The notes under the pieces: generated by a model
What the model saw: only the letters and a program-made list of their open reading frames with translations
The model's database searches: none
Told to the model about the DNA's origin: nothing
Translations under genes and position numbers: made by a program
Shown: positions 1-12,600 of the stretch, piece after piece
Numbering within the stretch: the stretch's first letter is position 1
Layout: each line of letters starts with the position of its first letter
Source: Diprion similis
Lineage: Eukaryota; Arthropoda; Insecta; Hymenoptera; Diprionidae
Assembly: GCF_021155765.1 (NCBI RefSeq)
Contig: NC_060108.1
Location: forward strand, 15,773,025 to 15,837,024
Reading direction: 5' to 3'
DNA length: 64,000 nt

Positions 1-666
1 AAGTTGCAGATTGCATAAAAGTGTTTAAATTTATTGTGGCAGACACATGGATTGAATATGAGTAATACCAATTTTTTACTGGCCCTTTTGGAAGGTAACT
101 AATCTGTTACTTAGTCGATGTTCAAATATCTGCAATCATCAAAATTAGAATAAGTATCTCAAGCAAACATTTAACGTATACACTATTGCGTGAGTCTTCC
201 ATCTATAAAATTTGTTCGAGACAACCAGAATGTAATAGAGCAGGTATTGCTTTTATTAAATAGTGAATAAATTTATAAGAATTTTAACAAAATGTGACAA
301 AAGAAAAAAAAGAACGCTGCGAGCTTTTCATCAGCGTCCACAATATTACATTTTATTTTTATTATTTTACTCAAGACATCCCAGTACGAATACTGTTTAA
401 AAATTAACTACTGCGAAATTCGACGTACCGTACCAGTGCGTACTAACTGCGGTTGCCGTGCTTCATTATGATTTTTGACGGGTAAAAACTACCGGAACTA
501 CTCTTAATACGCATTGAAAGCAGTAGATCGAATCCGTCATATGTTTGCAGTCTTTGATGTGCTGTTTGCTCCTACTAGATTCGTTACTTTCAAACACGCA
601 CAAGGTCACCTCGGTCTTGTATCTTAAGTTACAAACCTAAATTAACTTTTGTTGATCCAAATCATA
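1..666. other. 3' flank of EDC4, no gene seen
   Basis: AT-rich sequence downstream of the EDC4 stop codon, which lies on the minus strand. No coding exon or RNA gene is recognisable. TTTATT, which reads AATAAA on the minus strand, occurs near 353 and could serve as the EDC4 polyadenylation signal about 310 bp past the stop, but other AT-rich candidates lie nearby. Confidence 0.4.
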
Positions 667-3600
667 TCAGAGGCTTTGACCTCTTATAGCCTTAGCAGCC
701 ATAGCAAGCATTTTCATCTGCTTAGCAGATCGGTGGACTGGATTAGCTGTAATAAACGCTGTCAATTGACTCTGTAGAGCCATAAGGACAGTTCCCATAT
801 GCTCGTGAGTTACTGGGTCATCTGGATTTAAGTTCATAACAGCTTCTTCTAACCACCTGAAATTAAGGTTTAAAAATTCACGGTTTGATCTTTTACGCAT
901 ATCAGAATATGTAGGTAGTGTGTTCCAAACAGCAGGTATCGCAGAACAATAATATGCATAGCGATACAGATGAGGGTACCCACCTATATTTTAATTCAGT
1001 TTGTTGTCCTAGGTCAGCGGAAAGTTGTTGTATCAAAGACAACAGAACTGGCTGCTGAAGTAGACAACGTGGGCCACTTGACCCTAGGCTTGGAGGGGGA
1101 GAAAAGACACGGCTTGGTTCAGTACGTTGACAGACGAGAACAACAAGATTCAAGTCACTGGCACTCAATGCCTGTTGGAAAGCAGCATTAAGCTGGCCTC
1201 TTTGTAGAAGATTCAGAACTCTTGCTTGAGCATCAGCTCCAATTGGGCTAGCTTGAAGACCCGGAGTTGTTGCTCGGGATCTGAAATTAATTTCAGTTTT
1301 TCAACATTATATAATGTATAATTAATTCATGAAGATTCTCAAGAAAAATACCACAGTCTACCTTGCTCCAGATATTTCGGTTAGATGTTGACTCAAATTC
1401 TCTCTTATTGTGTCACGAACTACCCTTGTGGTTCCTTCCTGCATGACTCTCAGTCCTTTAGTAAGTTCGTTTTGTAACTCCTGACGAACGGTTGCTGCCA
1501 GGGCTTCACTCTGCTGTTCGTTTCTCCGTTGTCGTTGTTTATCTGCCATCGAATCTACGTTTTGAATGTCTTAAACAAAAGAGAATATGATACATCAGGA
1601 ATTCGCATATTGTTGATCAACTTCCCAGGGAGATGATTTTGATTGCAAAATCTTTCATAACTTATAAATTGATATATTTTCTGCTTACATTCACGGGTAC
1701 CCCGAGAAAACGCGTCTTGAACTTGTTTGAACATAGTCTGACATGCTCTTTCCATTCCTGGTAACAAGACCGTTGTGAAAGCTTCCTTAAAAACAGCCTC
1801 GAGCGCAGGTTTTGCTGCGCTTGCTGCAGCAAGGGCGAGAGTATCACGTATGTGAGCACCATTTACTAACTGTGTGAGATTTTCTTTCATAAGGTCATCC
1901 ATTCGTGATATATCTAAGCGCAGCTGATGCCTCAAGGGATCAAGGGCACTGTCGACTATTTTCGGTAAATTTTTCTCTATCTTGTCCGTCACTGTGCTTT
2001 CCAAAGTACAAAGTATCTCCTGCTGGCGTGATAACTGAACAAGCAGTGTTTGTTCCAAGGATGTGTTTTGCTGCTGAGTTGCTCTGGCCATCACAGATTC
2101 AACACGAGCAGTTACCGGGGTATCTTGTTGCAGCCTGGTTACTTCAGATCGCAACTCTCGTAGCTCTTGGCGTTGGTCTTCTACTGTTTTCAGAATAGAA
2201 TCGAGTTTGGTTGTTAGAGCAATGATATTTCCAGTGTCAGCTATACGCCAATTAGTTTCTTCAGGCTGGTCAGATTCAACACTAGCTTCGGGTAGGTCGT
2301 TCTTTGTTAATTTTGTTGCCAGTTCTGCATCCTCGTCCTCCACAAATTCTTCCGGTTCTTTTATGGCTGGGACATTGACGTCTTTTAGTAGGCCAATCGG
2401 AATACCAGGCCAAATCTCTGCCTCAGCAGTTTCGGAATCTGGTTTGGCTTCAACCTCGGTTTCTGGTGCTCCCAGAGAGAATATTTCCCTCACTTCTCTT
2501 GAAGGGCTGCTTCCTCCACTCGCCTGCGCTTGCTCTCCAAGTTCACTTGTCGCTAATGGTGGCTCGGTTGAATTTAGTGCTTGTACGGCTTGAGCGAGGG
2601 AGGGACTAGCTGATAAGACAGCCCCCAGATCAGGGCTTGCGGGATTTGAGTCAATATTATTTCCCTCTTTTTTTGCTGGAGAGCTGAAAGCATCAGGCGT
2701 CATCAAATTCAGGCCTGTATTGTGATTAGACGCTGCCTCGATTGCCGCACCAACCGTTAGCTCTTCGTCCCCATTTTCCTCAATACTTCCGTTTTGGTTC
2801 ATAGCCGCAATACCTGGAATATCTTCCAGGTAGTGTAACGAATCGTGAGTCAAAGTGTCCATAAGACAGTGACCGTCGGCCTGAGTTGCAGGTCTAAAGG
2901 CAATGTGGCATTCCTGCAAAGACTTAGGTTGTACCAGATACATCCTAACGACAAGCTGATCCTCCGTTTCGTCTTCACAAGGGCATAAATCCTCAAGGGA
3001 TTCTCCAGTAGGTCGAACTCTGCGCTGTCCAGCGTCAACGATTCCAAAACTTAGGATTGGATATGGCAATAAGAATTCCGAAATTGTATTCACACAGGCT
3101 AAAGCGTCAGCACTATCTTTAGCAAGGCTCAACACATAGAGAACTTTGTTGTATATGTCAGAAAGAAGAAGATAGCCTGCACTTAAATCCAAACCCGCTT
3201 TCAAAACGGGTGTTTTTCCATTTAATGGTGCAAATTTTATAGTTTGCAAACACGTCCAAGACTCACAGGACCAGACTTTTAGCTCTGAATTGTTGTCGCA
3301 ACCAGTTACAGCAAACCTCCAGAATTGCGCACTATAAAAAGGAAGTAAATCGTAAATGAATACCATGAGATTAAGGAGCAGTGAAAAGTAATTGCTTACT
3401 CTGGCTGATAGCTTTTGTGATCGTCTAGAAAAAATAATGATGAAATTGGTCGACCGCCGTGGGGTCTCCACTGATGTAGACATCTTGGTTGTTGCTGTGC
3501 GCCCTGATGAGTACTACTATTGTGCATATACACTTGGAAAAACTTCACTTCTCCGTCCAGACTGGCTGTAGCAAGAGCAGTGCCATCAGGACTGAATGTT

Positions 3601-4649
3601 GCCTCGACTATTGTGCCAGAATGTTGATTGATCTCCATCATGCCGCCCCATCCGTCATTCTGTGCAACGTCAGAGATCTGCTCACACATGTAATGAATAA
3701 ATATACTATATTTGTAATCAGTAGAAAGCGCTAAATCAACAAGAGAAATAACTCTAGTGAAAATTATTTATTTACCTTTATCGGACCAGAGCCAAGCCTA
3801 GCAGCAACTGCAGCAACAGACCAAAGTTCAGCTTTGGAGCCACGTGTTAAGACTAAGAGCTTGGATACCTCGTCACCCTCAGCTGGTTCGTCCTCAGGAA
3901 TGTAAGGGCACCATATGACACGGTGACTGGTAGGTGAAGCATCGTCTGCATCAACTTGTAGAACGAGATTGCAAACGAGTTTTAGATGCGTAGATTCTAT
4001 GGAATACACGAACAAGCTACCAGAGTGATCAACACACGCCAGTATTGCGTTATGGACATGAGCAAAAGCAAGATCTTGAATAGCACCACGCATTCCTCTC
4101 AACAACGCTCGCTGCTCCCTCTCCTTGTAAACGACACGCACTACTCCTCCCCCTGTTCCAGCTGGAATTTTACAGTGTATAGTGTGATTACGCTCAATTT
4201 CAGAAAATTAAACAGTTTAAATACTTACCCTTGATTCCATATGCAAGATATTTGCCAGACATATGCACAGCCAGTAATTGTCCTGTATAAAATCGAAGCT
4301 CCCATGTGAAATCGACAATGTTTTTTAGCTTCACTTTGGAACTTCCGTGATCATGCCCTCCGGGCGATGGGACAATCGTCACATCTGTACTGAATAGTTC
4401 CACGGAGTGCTGGTCTTCCTGCCCATTGAATTCCCTGAAGAATTGAGATGTAGATTGTGGTTAGTAGAGATCAAGATTTTTTGAAACGGTAGAAATATTT
4501 TTCACGGATACAAAGAGTTTAAACAAGAATAGGCAAGAGTCAAGTGAAAGTTAAGAGATGGGACGACAGAAGTGAGAAAAAAAAAGAGCTACTTACACAG
4601 TTTGCGGATATTGATACGGCCTGATACTTTCATCAGTGGGTTTAATCAT
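667..4649 (-). CDS. Edc4: Enhancer of mRNA-decapping protein 4 (EDC4/Ge-1)
   Basis: Cytoplasmic P-body scaffold that couples the DCP1-DCP2 decapping complex for 5'-3' mRNA decay (known role of the family). Eight coding exons join in phase on the minus strand: 4649-4597, 4434-4229, 4161-3776, 3677-3400, 3331-1689, 1554-1362, 1280-984 and 856-667, giving about 1,081 residues; human EDC4 is longer (about 1,400). The N-terminal half (roughly residues 50-450) is the WD40-like region, with the family motif HDHGSSKVKLKNIVDF and a block around CLHQWRPHGGRP followed by FWRFAVTG. The conserved LMTPDAF motif sits in the linker, a coiled coil follows at about residues 680-740, and the helical C-terminal domain contains LSASDLNLV, QPVLLSLIQQLSADLG and WLEEAV. 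I chose the ATG at 4649; an in-frame ATG at 4694 would add 15 residues if the exon extends that far. No frameshift seen. Confidence 0.93.
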
Positions 4650-4694
4650 CTTCCCTGTCGTCGATGAGTCACTGAAAACACCGCGAAGTATCAT

Positions 4695-5727
4695 TAATGA
4701 TAAAAATATTTTGCAAGTTTATACTTCCATTTTATGACCACCGATATTACGGGATTCTAACCCCAACCAGTGGCACGCTACAAATATGAATATCGAGTGT
4801 CGTGTTGCTTGATAAGTGTACTTACCCGTTGCACATATGCATATATGAAGATACGGTGATACTTTTGTATACAATAAATCTATATACGTATGTTCACGGC
4901 TCGGTATTAATCAAGTTAACATTCCGTGCACCGCTTGTCCGATCTCACAAGATTCAGGATTTTGGTAAACCGGGTAAATGTTACAGAAACGTCAGGGATT
5001 CCATACTTGTCATATAGATTACCGATTACAATGCCATCTCGCGGTTACGTCACAAACTTTGAATCGGAATTCATTTGTTTTCGTTCTTTTTTATTCGCGA
5101 CGTGCAAATATAGCGCCCGAGTCTCCACTCTTCGGAGACAGGCGATGGTTAGCGCTGCTAATCCGGGTAATTGGTGAGTTGACTCTAGGGATGGGCGATG
5201 TTGGTAAAGAATGTTGACATTGTACTATCAAATGCTCGATTGTTTGAATTTTACTACCATCCAACTGTCGATGTTCTTTTGAAAACATTAATTAATAACA
5301 TCGATAATTAAAACGAACGTAAAAATTGTTAGAGTTACCATTGCAAATAGAATAATGAGCGCGAAAATTTCACATTTTCAAATATCATCATGTTTGAAAA
5401 CAAGTATAAGACATGAGAAATTGATATAAATTGAATTAAGTACAATGAAATTAATTAAACACTCTAATTAACAACGAGAAATTCAATAGGAATTAAAAAT
5501 TTTCTATCAGACTTAGAAACGTGTAGTTACTTTTGGTAACTAAGTTAGCGACAGATGCTAGCACAGAAACTTAATTTACTCTCGACTTGACGATGCTGAT
5601 AGTTCAATATGTGCGATCGACTATCGCTGTATCGACTTAAAAAATCATCGATCGAAACAATAATGTTCCCCTAAAGAACGTCAATGGTTGAAACATCGAT
5701 GAATATCGCGCATCCCTTTTTATAACT
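4695..5727. other. Intergenic region upstream of EDC4
   Basis: About 1 kb that should hold the EDC4 promoter and any 5' UTR exons. Only short ORFs in conflicting frames occur, with no recognisable protein similarity. No RNA gene or repeat stands out. Confidence 0.4.
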
Positions 5728-6025
5728 GCTCTGCTGTCGGTCCATCTCTCTTTTTTAATGTGTTTGTCATCATTCCGAGATTTCAATTAGTGGATCATAG
5801 TCGAGGAAAAACGATTCCGAGACGGAAAGTTTCCGAGATCTGCGATTCGCAAAATAGCAAGATTAACCCCTGTGGATTTTTTCAGTATAATTTTGGCGGA
5901 TTTTGGAAGATGCTGAAATCGATTTGTTCTTACCCTACGTTGAGGTAACTTTGCTACAGGAATCCATTGCGGACAATCTTGACACGCTGCGAGCATCGAA
6001 TCAAAACTCGTGGCTGAAGAACATT
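5728..6025 (+). repeat. Isolated, decayed copy of the 312-bp satellite monomer
   Basis: Aligns by eye, in the same orientation, with one unit of the large array that begins about 665 bp further on. Shared landmarks in the same order are CTCTGCTGTyGGTCC, GATGTGTTT, TTCAATTAGT, ATCGCAAAA, TTAACCCC followed by TGGATTTTT, GATTTTGGAAGATGCTG and ACACGCTGCGAGCA. It has many substitutions and indels relative to the array, so it is an old copy separated from the homogenised block. Confidence 0.8.
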
Positions 6026-6689
6026 GAATTTGCCCTGGGTTTCGGAGAGGCGAAAAAGGGACTTCACTAACTTATACCTTCGAAGTTTCAGTTCCGGTTT
6101 ATTGAATATGCCTTAGTTCTAGTGGAAGTGCTCAGGAGACTGTGTATACTACTTTACAAAGTTTCCGGACTGTGATAATTATAGTACAGTATACTAATAC
6201 ATTGCACTGAGAATGGTACATTACGCTGATGATTATAATAATATGTTACTAGTTGATATAATAAGTATAATATTTCCAATAGTATTAGAGTTTGAGAGAA
6301 CAAAAAAATGCAATAAAATAAACGGACATTGCGTAACAAGACTAACTACTATATGAAAACAAAGAACTGCGATATAGACATATAGATTGCAATAAACAGA
6401 AGATGAACATTGTTAGATGTAATATTATGATTGTAGTTTGTGAGAGCAGTTTGAGTTACCGCCTGCTTACAGGTACGATGCGAAATAAAGCTCAGCAGAG
6501 AACGAGATGTAAATGAATGTGGTGTGAGTATTTTATGGAACCTAGAACAAAATGTGTTATGACGACATGATGTTCTCCGAATTTCCTTCGTATATCTTAA
6601 GGTGGTGAACTGATGATGTTCCGGAAAACTGTTTCCCGATCCTCGTAAGCAATAAGTCTAATGAGGGTCATACAAAACAAAGTAGGGCG
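6026..6689. other. Non-satellite spacer between isolated monomer and array
   Basis: About 660 bp of AT-rich unique-looking sequence with no recognisable coding exon. It separates the decayed monomer from the main array and may be an insertion into, or old flank of, the satellite. Confidence 0.4.
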
Positions 6690-9600
6690 CACCTAATTGG
6701 ATTTGTGCAGAAATTTCGTAGTTTTTGGAGAGTATTGCGGTTATTCCTTCGTGGCACTTTTCCGACGTAGGTTAGCGTAAGTAATCGATGAGGCGCAGTC
6801 CCGATACGCTGCGAGCAACGGATCAAAAGTTACAGCCAAAAAACTGCAGATTTCCATCGTCATTTCTCTGCTGTTGGTCCTACGCTTATTCTGATGTGTT
6901 TTTTGAGTTCTTGGGGTTCCAATTAGTCGAAAAACGGTCATACAAATCAATTCAGAGACCAGAAATTTTTGGCTCCAAAAATCGCAAAAAAAGTAAGGCT
7001 AACCCCTTTGGATTTTTGGCGAAAATTTCGACGATTTTGAAAAGTGCTGCACTTAATTCTTGAGGGCGCTATTCCGACGTAATTTTGCGAGAGAAATCGA
7101 TTGAGCGCGGTCCCAATACGCTGCGAGCAACGGATCAGAAGTTACAGCCAAAAAACTGCAGATTTTCATCGTCATTTCTCTGCTGTTGGTCCTACGCTTA
7201 TTCTGATGTGTTTTTTGAATTCCTGAGGTTCCAATTAGTCAAAAAACGGTCATACAAATCAATTCAGAGACCAGAAATTTTTGGCTCCAAAAATCGCAAA
7301 AAAAAGTAAGGTTAACCCCTTTGGATTTTTGGCGAAAATTTCGACGACTTTGAAAAGTGCTGCAATTAATTCTTTAGGGCGCTATTCCGACGTAATTTTG
7401 CGAGAGAAATCGATTGAGCGCAGTCCCAATACGCTGCGAGCAACGGATCAAAAGTTACAGCCAAAAAACTGCAGATTTTCATCGTCATTTCTCTGCTGTT
7501 GGTCCTACGCTTATTCTGATGTGTTTTTTGAGTTCCTGAGGTTCCAATTAGTCAAAAAACAGTCGTACAAATCAATTCAGAGACCAGAAATTTTTGGCTC
7601 CAAAAATCGCAAAAAAAGTAAGGCTAACCCCTTTGGATTTTTGGCGAAAATTTCGACGACTTTGAAAAGTGCTGCAATTAATTCTTTAGGGCGCTATTCC
7701 GACGTAATTTTGCGAAAGAAATCGATTAAGCGCAGTCCCAATACGCTGCGAGCAACGGATCAAAAGTTACAGCCAAAAAACTGCAGATTTTCATCGTCAT
7801 TTCTCTGCTGTTGGTCCTACGCTTATTCTGATGTGTTTTTTGAGTTCCTGAGGTTCCAATTAGTCAAAAAACAGTCATACAAATCAATTCAAAGACCAGA
7901 AATTTTTGGCTCCAAAAATCGCAAAAAAAGTAAGGCTAACCCCTTTGGATTTTTGGCGAAAATTTCGACGACTTTGAAAAGTGCTGCAATTGATTCTTTA
8001 GGGCGCTATTCCGACGTAATTTTGCGAGAGAAATCGATTGAGCGCAGTCCCAATACGCTGCGAGCAACGGATCAAAAGTTACAGCCAAAAAACTGCAGAT
8101 TTTCATCGTCATTTCTCTGCTGTTGGTCCTACGCTTATTCTGATGTGTTTTTTGAGTTCCTGAGGTTCCAATTAGTCGAAAAACAGTCATACAAATCAAT
8201 TCAGAGACCAGAAATTTTTGGCTCCAAAAATCGCAAAAAAAGTAAGGCTAACCCCTTTGGATTTTTGGCGAAAATTTCGACGACTTTGAAAAGTGCTGCA
8301 ATTAATTCTTGAGGGCGCTATTCCGACGTAATTTTGCGAGAGAAATCGATTGAGCGCAGTCCCAATACGCTGCGAGCAACGGATCAAAAGTTACAGCCAA
8401 AAAACTGCAGATTTTCATCGTCATTTCTCTGCTGTTGGTCCTACGCTTATTCTGATGTGTTTTTTGAGTTCCTGAGGTTCCAATTAGTCAAAAAACAGTC
8501 ATACAAATCAATTCAGAGACCAGAAATTTTTGGCTCCGAAAATCGCAAAAAAAGTGAGGCTAACCCCTTTGGATTTTTGGCGCAAATTTCGACGACTTTG
8601 AAAAGTGCTGCAATTAATTCTTTGGGGCGCTATTCCGACGTAATTTTGCGAGAGAAATCGATTAAGCGCAGTCCCAATACGCTGCGAGCAACGGATCAAA
8701 AGTTACAGCCGAAAAACTGCAGATTTTCATCGTCATTTCTCTGCTGTTGGTCCTACGCTTATTCTGATGTGTTTTTTGAGTTCCTGAGGTTCCAATTAGT
8801 CAAAAAACAGTCATACAAATCAATTCAGAGACCAGAAATTTTTGGATCCAAAAATCGCAAAAAAAGTAAGGCTAACCCCTTTGGATTTTTGGCGAAAATT
8901 TCGACGACTTTGAAAAGTGCTGCAATTAATTCTTTAGGGCGCTATTCCGACGTAATTTTGCAAGAGAAATCGATTGAGCGCAGTCCCAATACGCTGCGAG
9001 CAACGGATCAAAAGTTACAGCCAAAAAACTGCAGATTTTCATCGTCATTTCTCTGCTGTTGGTCCTACGCTTATTCTGATGTGTTTTTTGAGTTCCTGAG
9101 GTTCCAATTAGTCTAAAAACAGTCATACAAATCAATTCAGAGACCAGAAATTTTTGGCTCCAAAAATCGCAAAAAAAGTAAGGCTAACCCCTTTAGATTT
9201 TTGGCGAAAATTTCGACGACTTTGAAAAGTGCTGCAATTAATTCTTTAGGGCGCTATTCCGACGTAATTTTGCAAGAGAAATCGATTGAGCGCAGTCCCA
9301 ATACGCTGCGAGCAACGGATCAAAAGTTACAGCCAAAAAACTGCAGATTTTCATCGTCATTTCTCTGCTGTTGGTCCTACGCTTATTCTGATGTGTTTTT
9401 TGAGTTCCTGAGGTTCCAATTAGTCAAAAAACAGTCATACAAATCAATTCAGAGACCAGAAATTTTTGGCTCCAAAAATCGCAAAAAAAGTAAGGCTAAC
9501 CCCTTTGGATTTTTGGCAAAAATTTCGACGACTTTGAAAAGTGCTGCAATTATTTCTTTAGGGCGCTATTCCGACGAAATTTTGCGAGAGAAATCGATTG

Positions 9601-12600
9601 AGCGCAGTCCCAATACGCTGCGGGCAACGGATCAAAAGTTACAGCCAAAAAACTGCAGATTTTCATCGTCATTTCTCTGCTGTTGGTCCTACGCTTATTC
9701 TGATGTGTTTTTTGAGTTCCTGAGGTTCCATTTAGTCAAAAAACGGTCATACAAATCAATTCAGAGACCAGAAATTTTTGGCTCCAAAAATCGCAAAAAA
9801 AGTAAGGTTAACCCCTTTGGATTTTTGGCGAAAATTTCGACGACTTTGAAAAGTGCTGCAATTAATTCTTTAGGGCGCTATTCCGACGTAATTTTGCGAG
9901 AGAAATCGATTGAGCGCAGTCCCAATACGCTGCGAGCAACGGATCAAAAGTTACAGCCAAAAAACTGCAGATTTTCATCGTCATTTCTCTGCTGTTGGTC
10001 CTACGCTTATTCTGATGTGTTTTTTGAGTTCCTGAGGTTCCAATTAGTCAAAAAACAGTCATACAAATCAATTTAGAGACCAGAAATTTTTGGCTCCAAA
10101 AATAGCAAAAAAAGTAAGGCTAACCCCTTTGGATTTTTGGCGAAAATTTCGACGACTTTGAAAAGTGCTGCAATTATTTCTTTAGGGCGCTATTGCGACG
10201 TAATTTTGCGAGAGAAATCGATTGAGCGCAGTCCCTATACGCTGCGGGCAACGGATCAAAAGTTACAGCCAAAAAACTGCAGATTTTCATCGTCATTTCT
10301 CTGCTGTTGGTCCTACGCTTATTCGGATGTGTTTTTTGAGTTCCTGAGGTTCCAATTAGTCAAAAAACGGTCATACAAATCAATTCAGAGACCAGAAATT
10401 TTTGGCTCCAAAAATCGCAAAAAAAGTAAGGTTAACCCCTTTGGATTTTTGGCGAAAATTTCGGGGACTTTGAAAAGTGCTGCAATTAATTCTTTAGGGC
10501 GCTATTCCGACGTAATTTTGCGAGAGAAATCGATTGAGCGCAGTCCCAATACGCTGCGAGCAACGGATCAAAAGTTACAGCCAAAAAACTGCAGATTTTC
10601 ATCGTCATTTCTCTGCTGTTGGTCCTACGCTTATTCTGATGTGTTTTTTGAGTTCCTGAGGTTCCAATTAGTCAAAAAACAGTCATACAAATCAATTCAG
10701 AGACCAGAAATTTTTGGCTCCAAAAATCGCAAAAAAAGTAAGGCTAACCCCTTTGGATTTTTGGCGAAAATTTCGACGACTTTGAAAAGTGCTGCAATTA
10801 ATTCTTTAGGGCGCTATTCCGACGTAATTTTGCGAGAGAAATCGATTGACCGCAGTCCCAATACGCTGCGAGCAACGGATCAAAAGTTACAGCCAAAAAA
10901 CCGCAGATTTTCATCGTCATTTCTCTGCTGTTGGTCCTACGCTTATTCTGATGTGTTTTTTGAGTTCCTGAGGTTCCAATTAGTCAAAAAACGGTCATAC
11001 AAATCAATTCAGAGACCAGAAATTTTTGGCTCCAAAAATCGCAAAAAAAGTAAGGCTAACCCCTTTGGATTTTTGGCGAAAATTTCGACGACTCTGGAAA
11101 ATGCTGCAATTAATTCTTTACGGCGCTATTCCGACGTAATTTTGCGAGAGAAATCGATTGAGCGCAGTCCCAATACGCTGCGAGCAACAGATCAAAAGTT
11201 ACAGCCAAAAAACTGCAGAGTTTCATGGTCATTTCTCTGCTGTTGGTCCTACGCTTATTCTGATGTGTTTTTTGAGTTCCTGAGGTTCCAATTAGTCAAA
11301 AAACGGTCATACAAATCAATTCAGAGACCAGAAATTTTTGGCTCCAAAAATCGCAAAAAAAGTAAGGCTAACCCCTTTATATTTTTGGCGAAAATTTCGA
11401 CGACTTTGAAAAGTGCTGCAATTAATTCTTTAGGGCGCTATTCCGACGTAATTTTGCGAGAGAAATCGATTGAGCGCAGACCCAATACGCTGCGAGCAAC
11501 GGATCAAAAGTTACAGCCAAAAAACTGCAGATTTTCATCGTCATTTCTCTGCTGTTGGTCCTACGGTTATTCTGATGTGTTTTTTGAGTTCCTGAGGTTC
11601 CAATTAGTCAAAAAACAGTCATACAAATCAATTCAGAGACCAGAAATTTTTGGCTCCAAAAATCGCAAAAAAAGTAAGGCTAACCCCTTTGGATTTTTGG
11701 CGAAAATTTCGACGACTTTGAAAAGTGCTGCAATTAATTCTCTAGGGCGCTATTCCGACGTAATTTTGCAAGAGAAATCGATTGAGCGCAGTCCCAATAC
11801 GCTGCGAGCAACGGATCAAAAGTTACAGCCAAAAAACTGCAGATTTTCATCGTCATTTCTCTGCTGTTGGTCCTACGCTTATTCTGATGTGTTTTTTGAG
11901 TTCCTGAGGTTCCAATTAGTCTAAAAACAGTCATACAAATCAATTCAGAGACCAGAAATTTTTGGCTCCAAAAATCGCAAAAAAAGTAAGGCTAACCCCT
12001 TTGGATTTTTGGCGAAAATTTTGACGACTTTGAAAAGTGCTGCAATTAATTCTTTAGGGCGCTATTCCGACGTAATTTTGCGAGAGAAATCGATTGAGCG
12101 CAGTCCCAATACGCTGCGGGCAACGGATCAAAAGTTACAGCCAAAAAACTGCAGATTTTCATCGTCATTTCTCTGCTGTTGGTCCTACGCTTATTCTGAT
12201 GTGTTTTTTGAGTTCCTGAGGTTCCAATTAGTCAAAAAACGGTCATACAAATCAATTCAGAGACCAGAAATTTTTGGCTCCAAAAATCGCAAAAAAAGTA
12301 AGGTTAACCCCTTTGGATTTTTGGCGAAAATTTCGACGACTTTGAAAAGTGCTGCAATTAATTCTTTAGGGCGCTATTCCGACGTAATTTTGCGAGAGAA
12401 ATCGATTGAGCGCACTCCCAATACGCTGCGAGCAACGGATCAAAAGTTACAGCCAAAAAACTGCAGATTTTCATCGTCATTTCTCTGCTGTTGGTCCTAC
12501 GCTTATTCTGATGTGTTTTTTGAGTTCCTGAGGTTCCAATTAGTCAAAAAACAGTCATACAAATCAATTCAGAGACCAGAAATTTTTGGCTCTAAAAATC

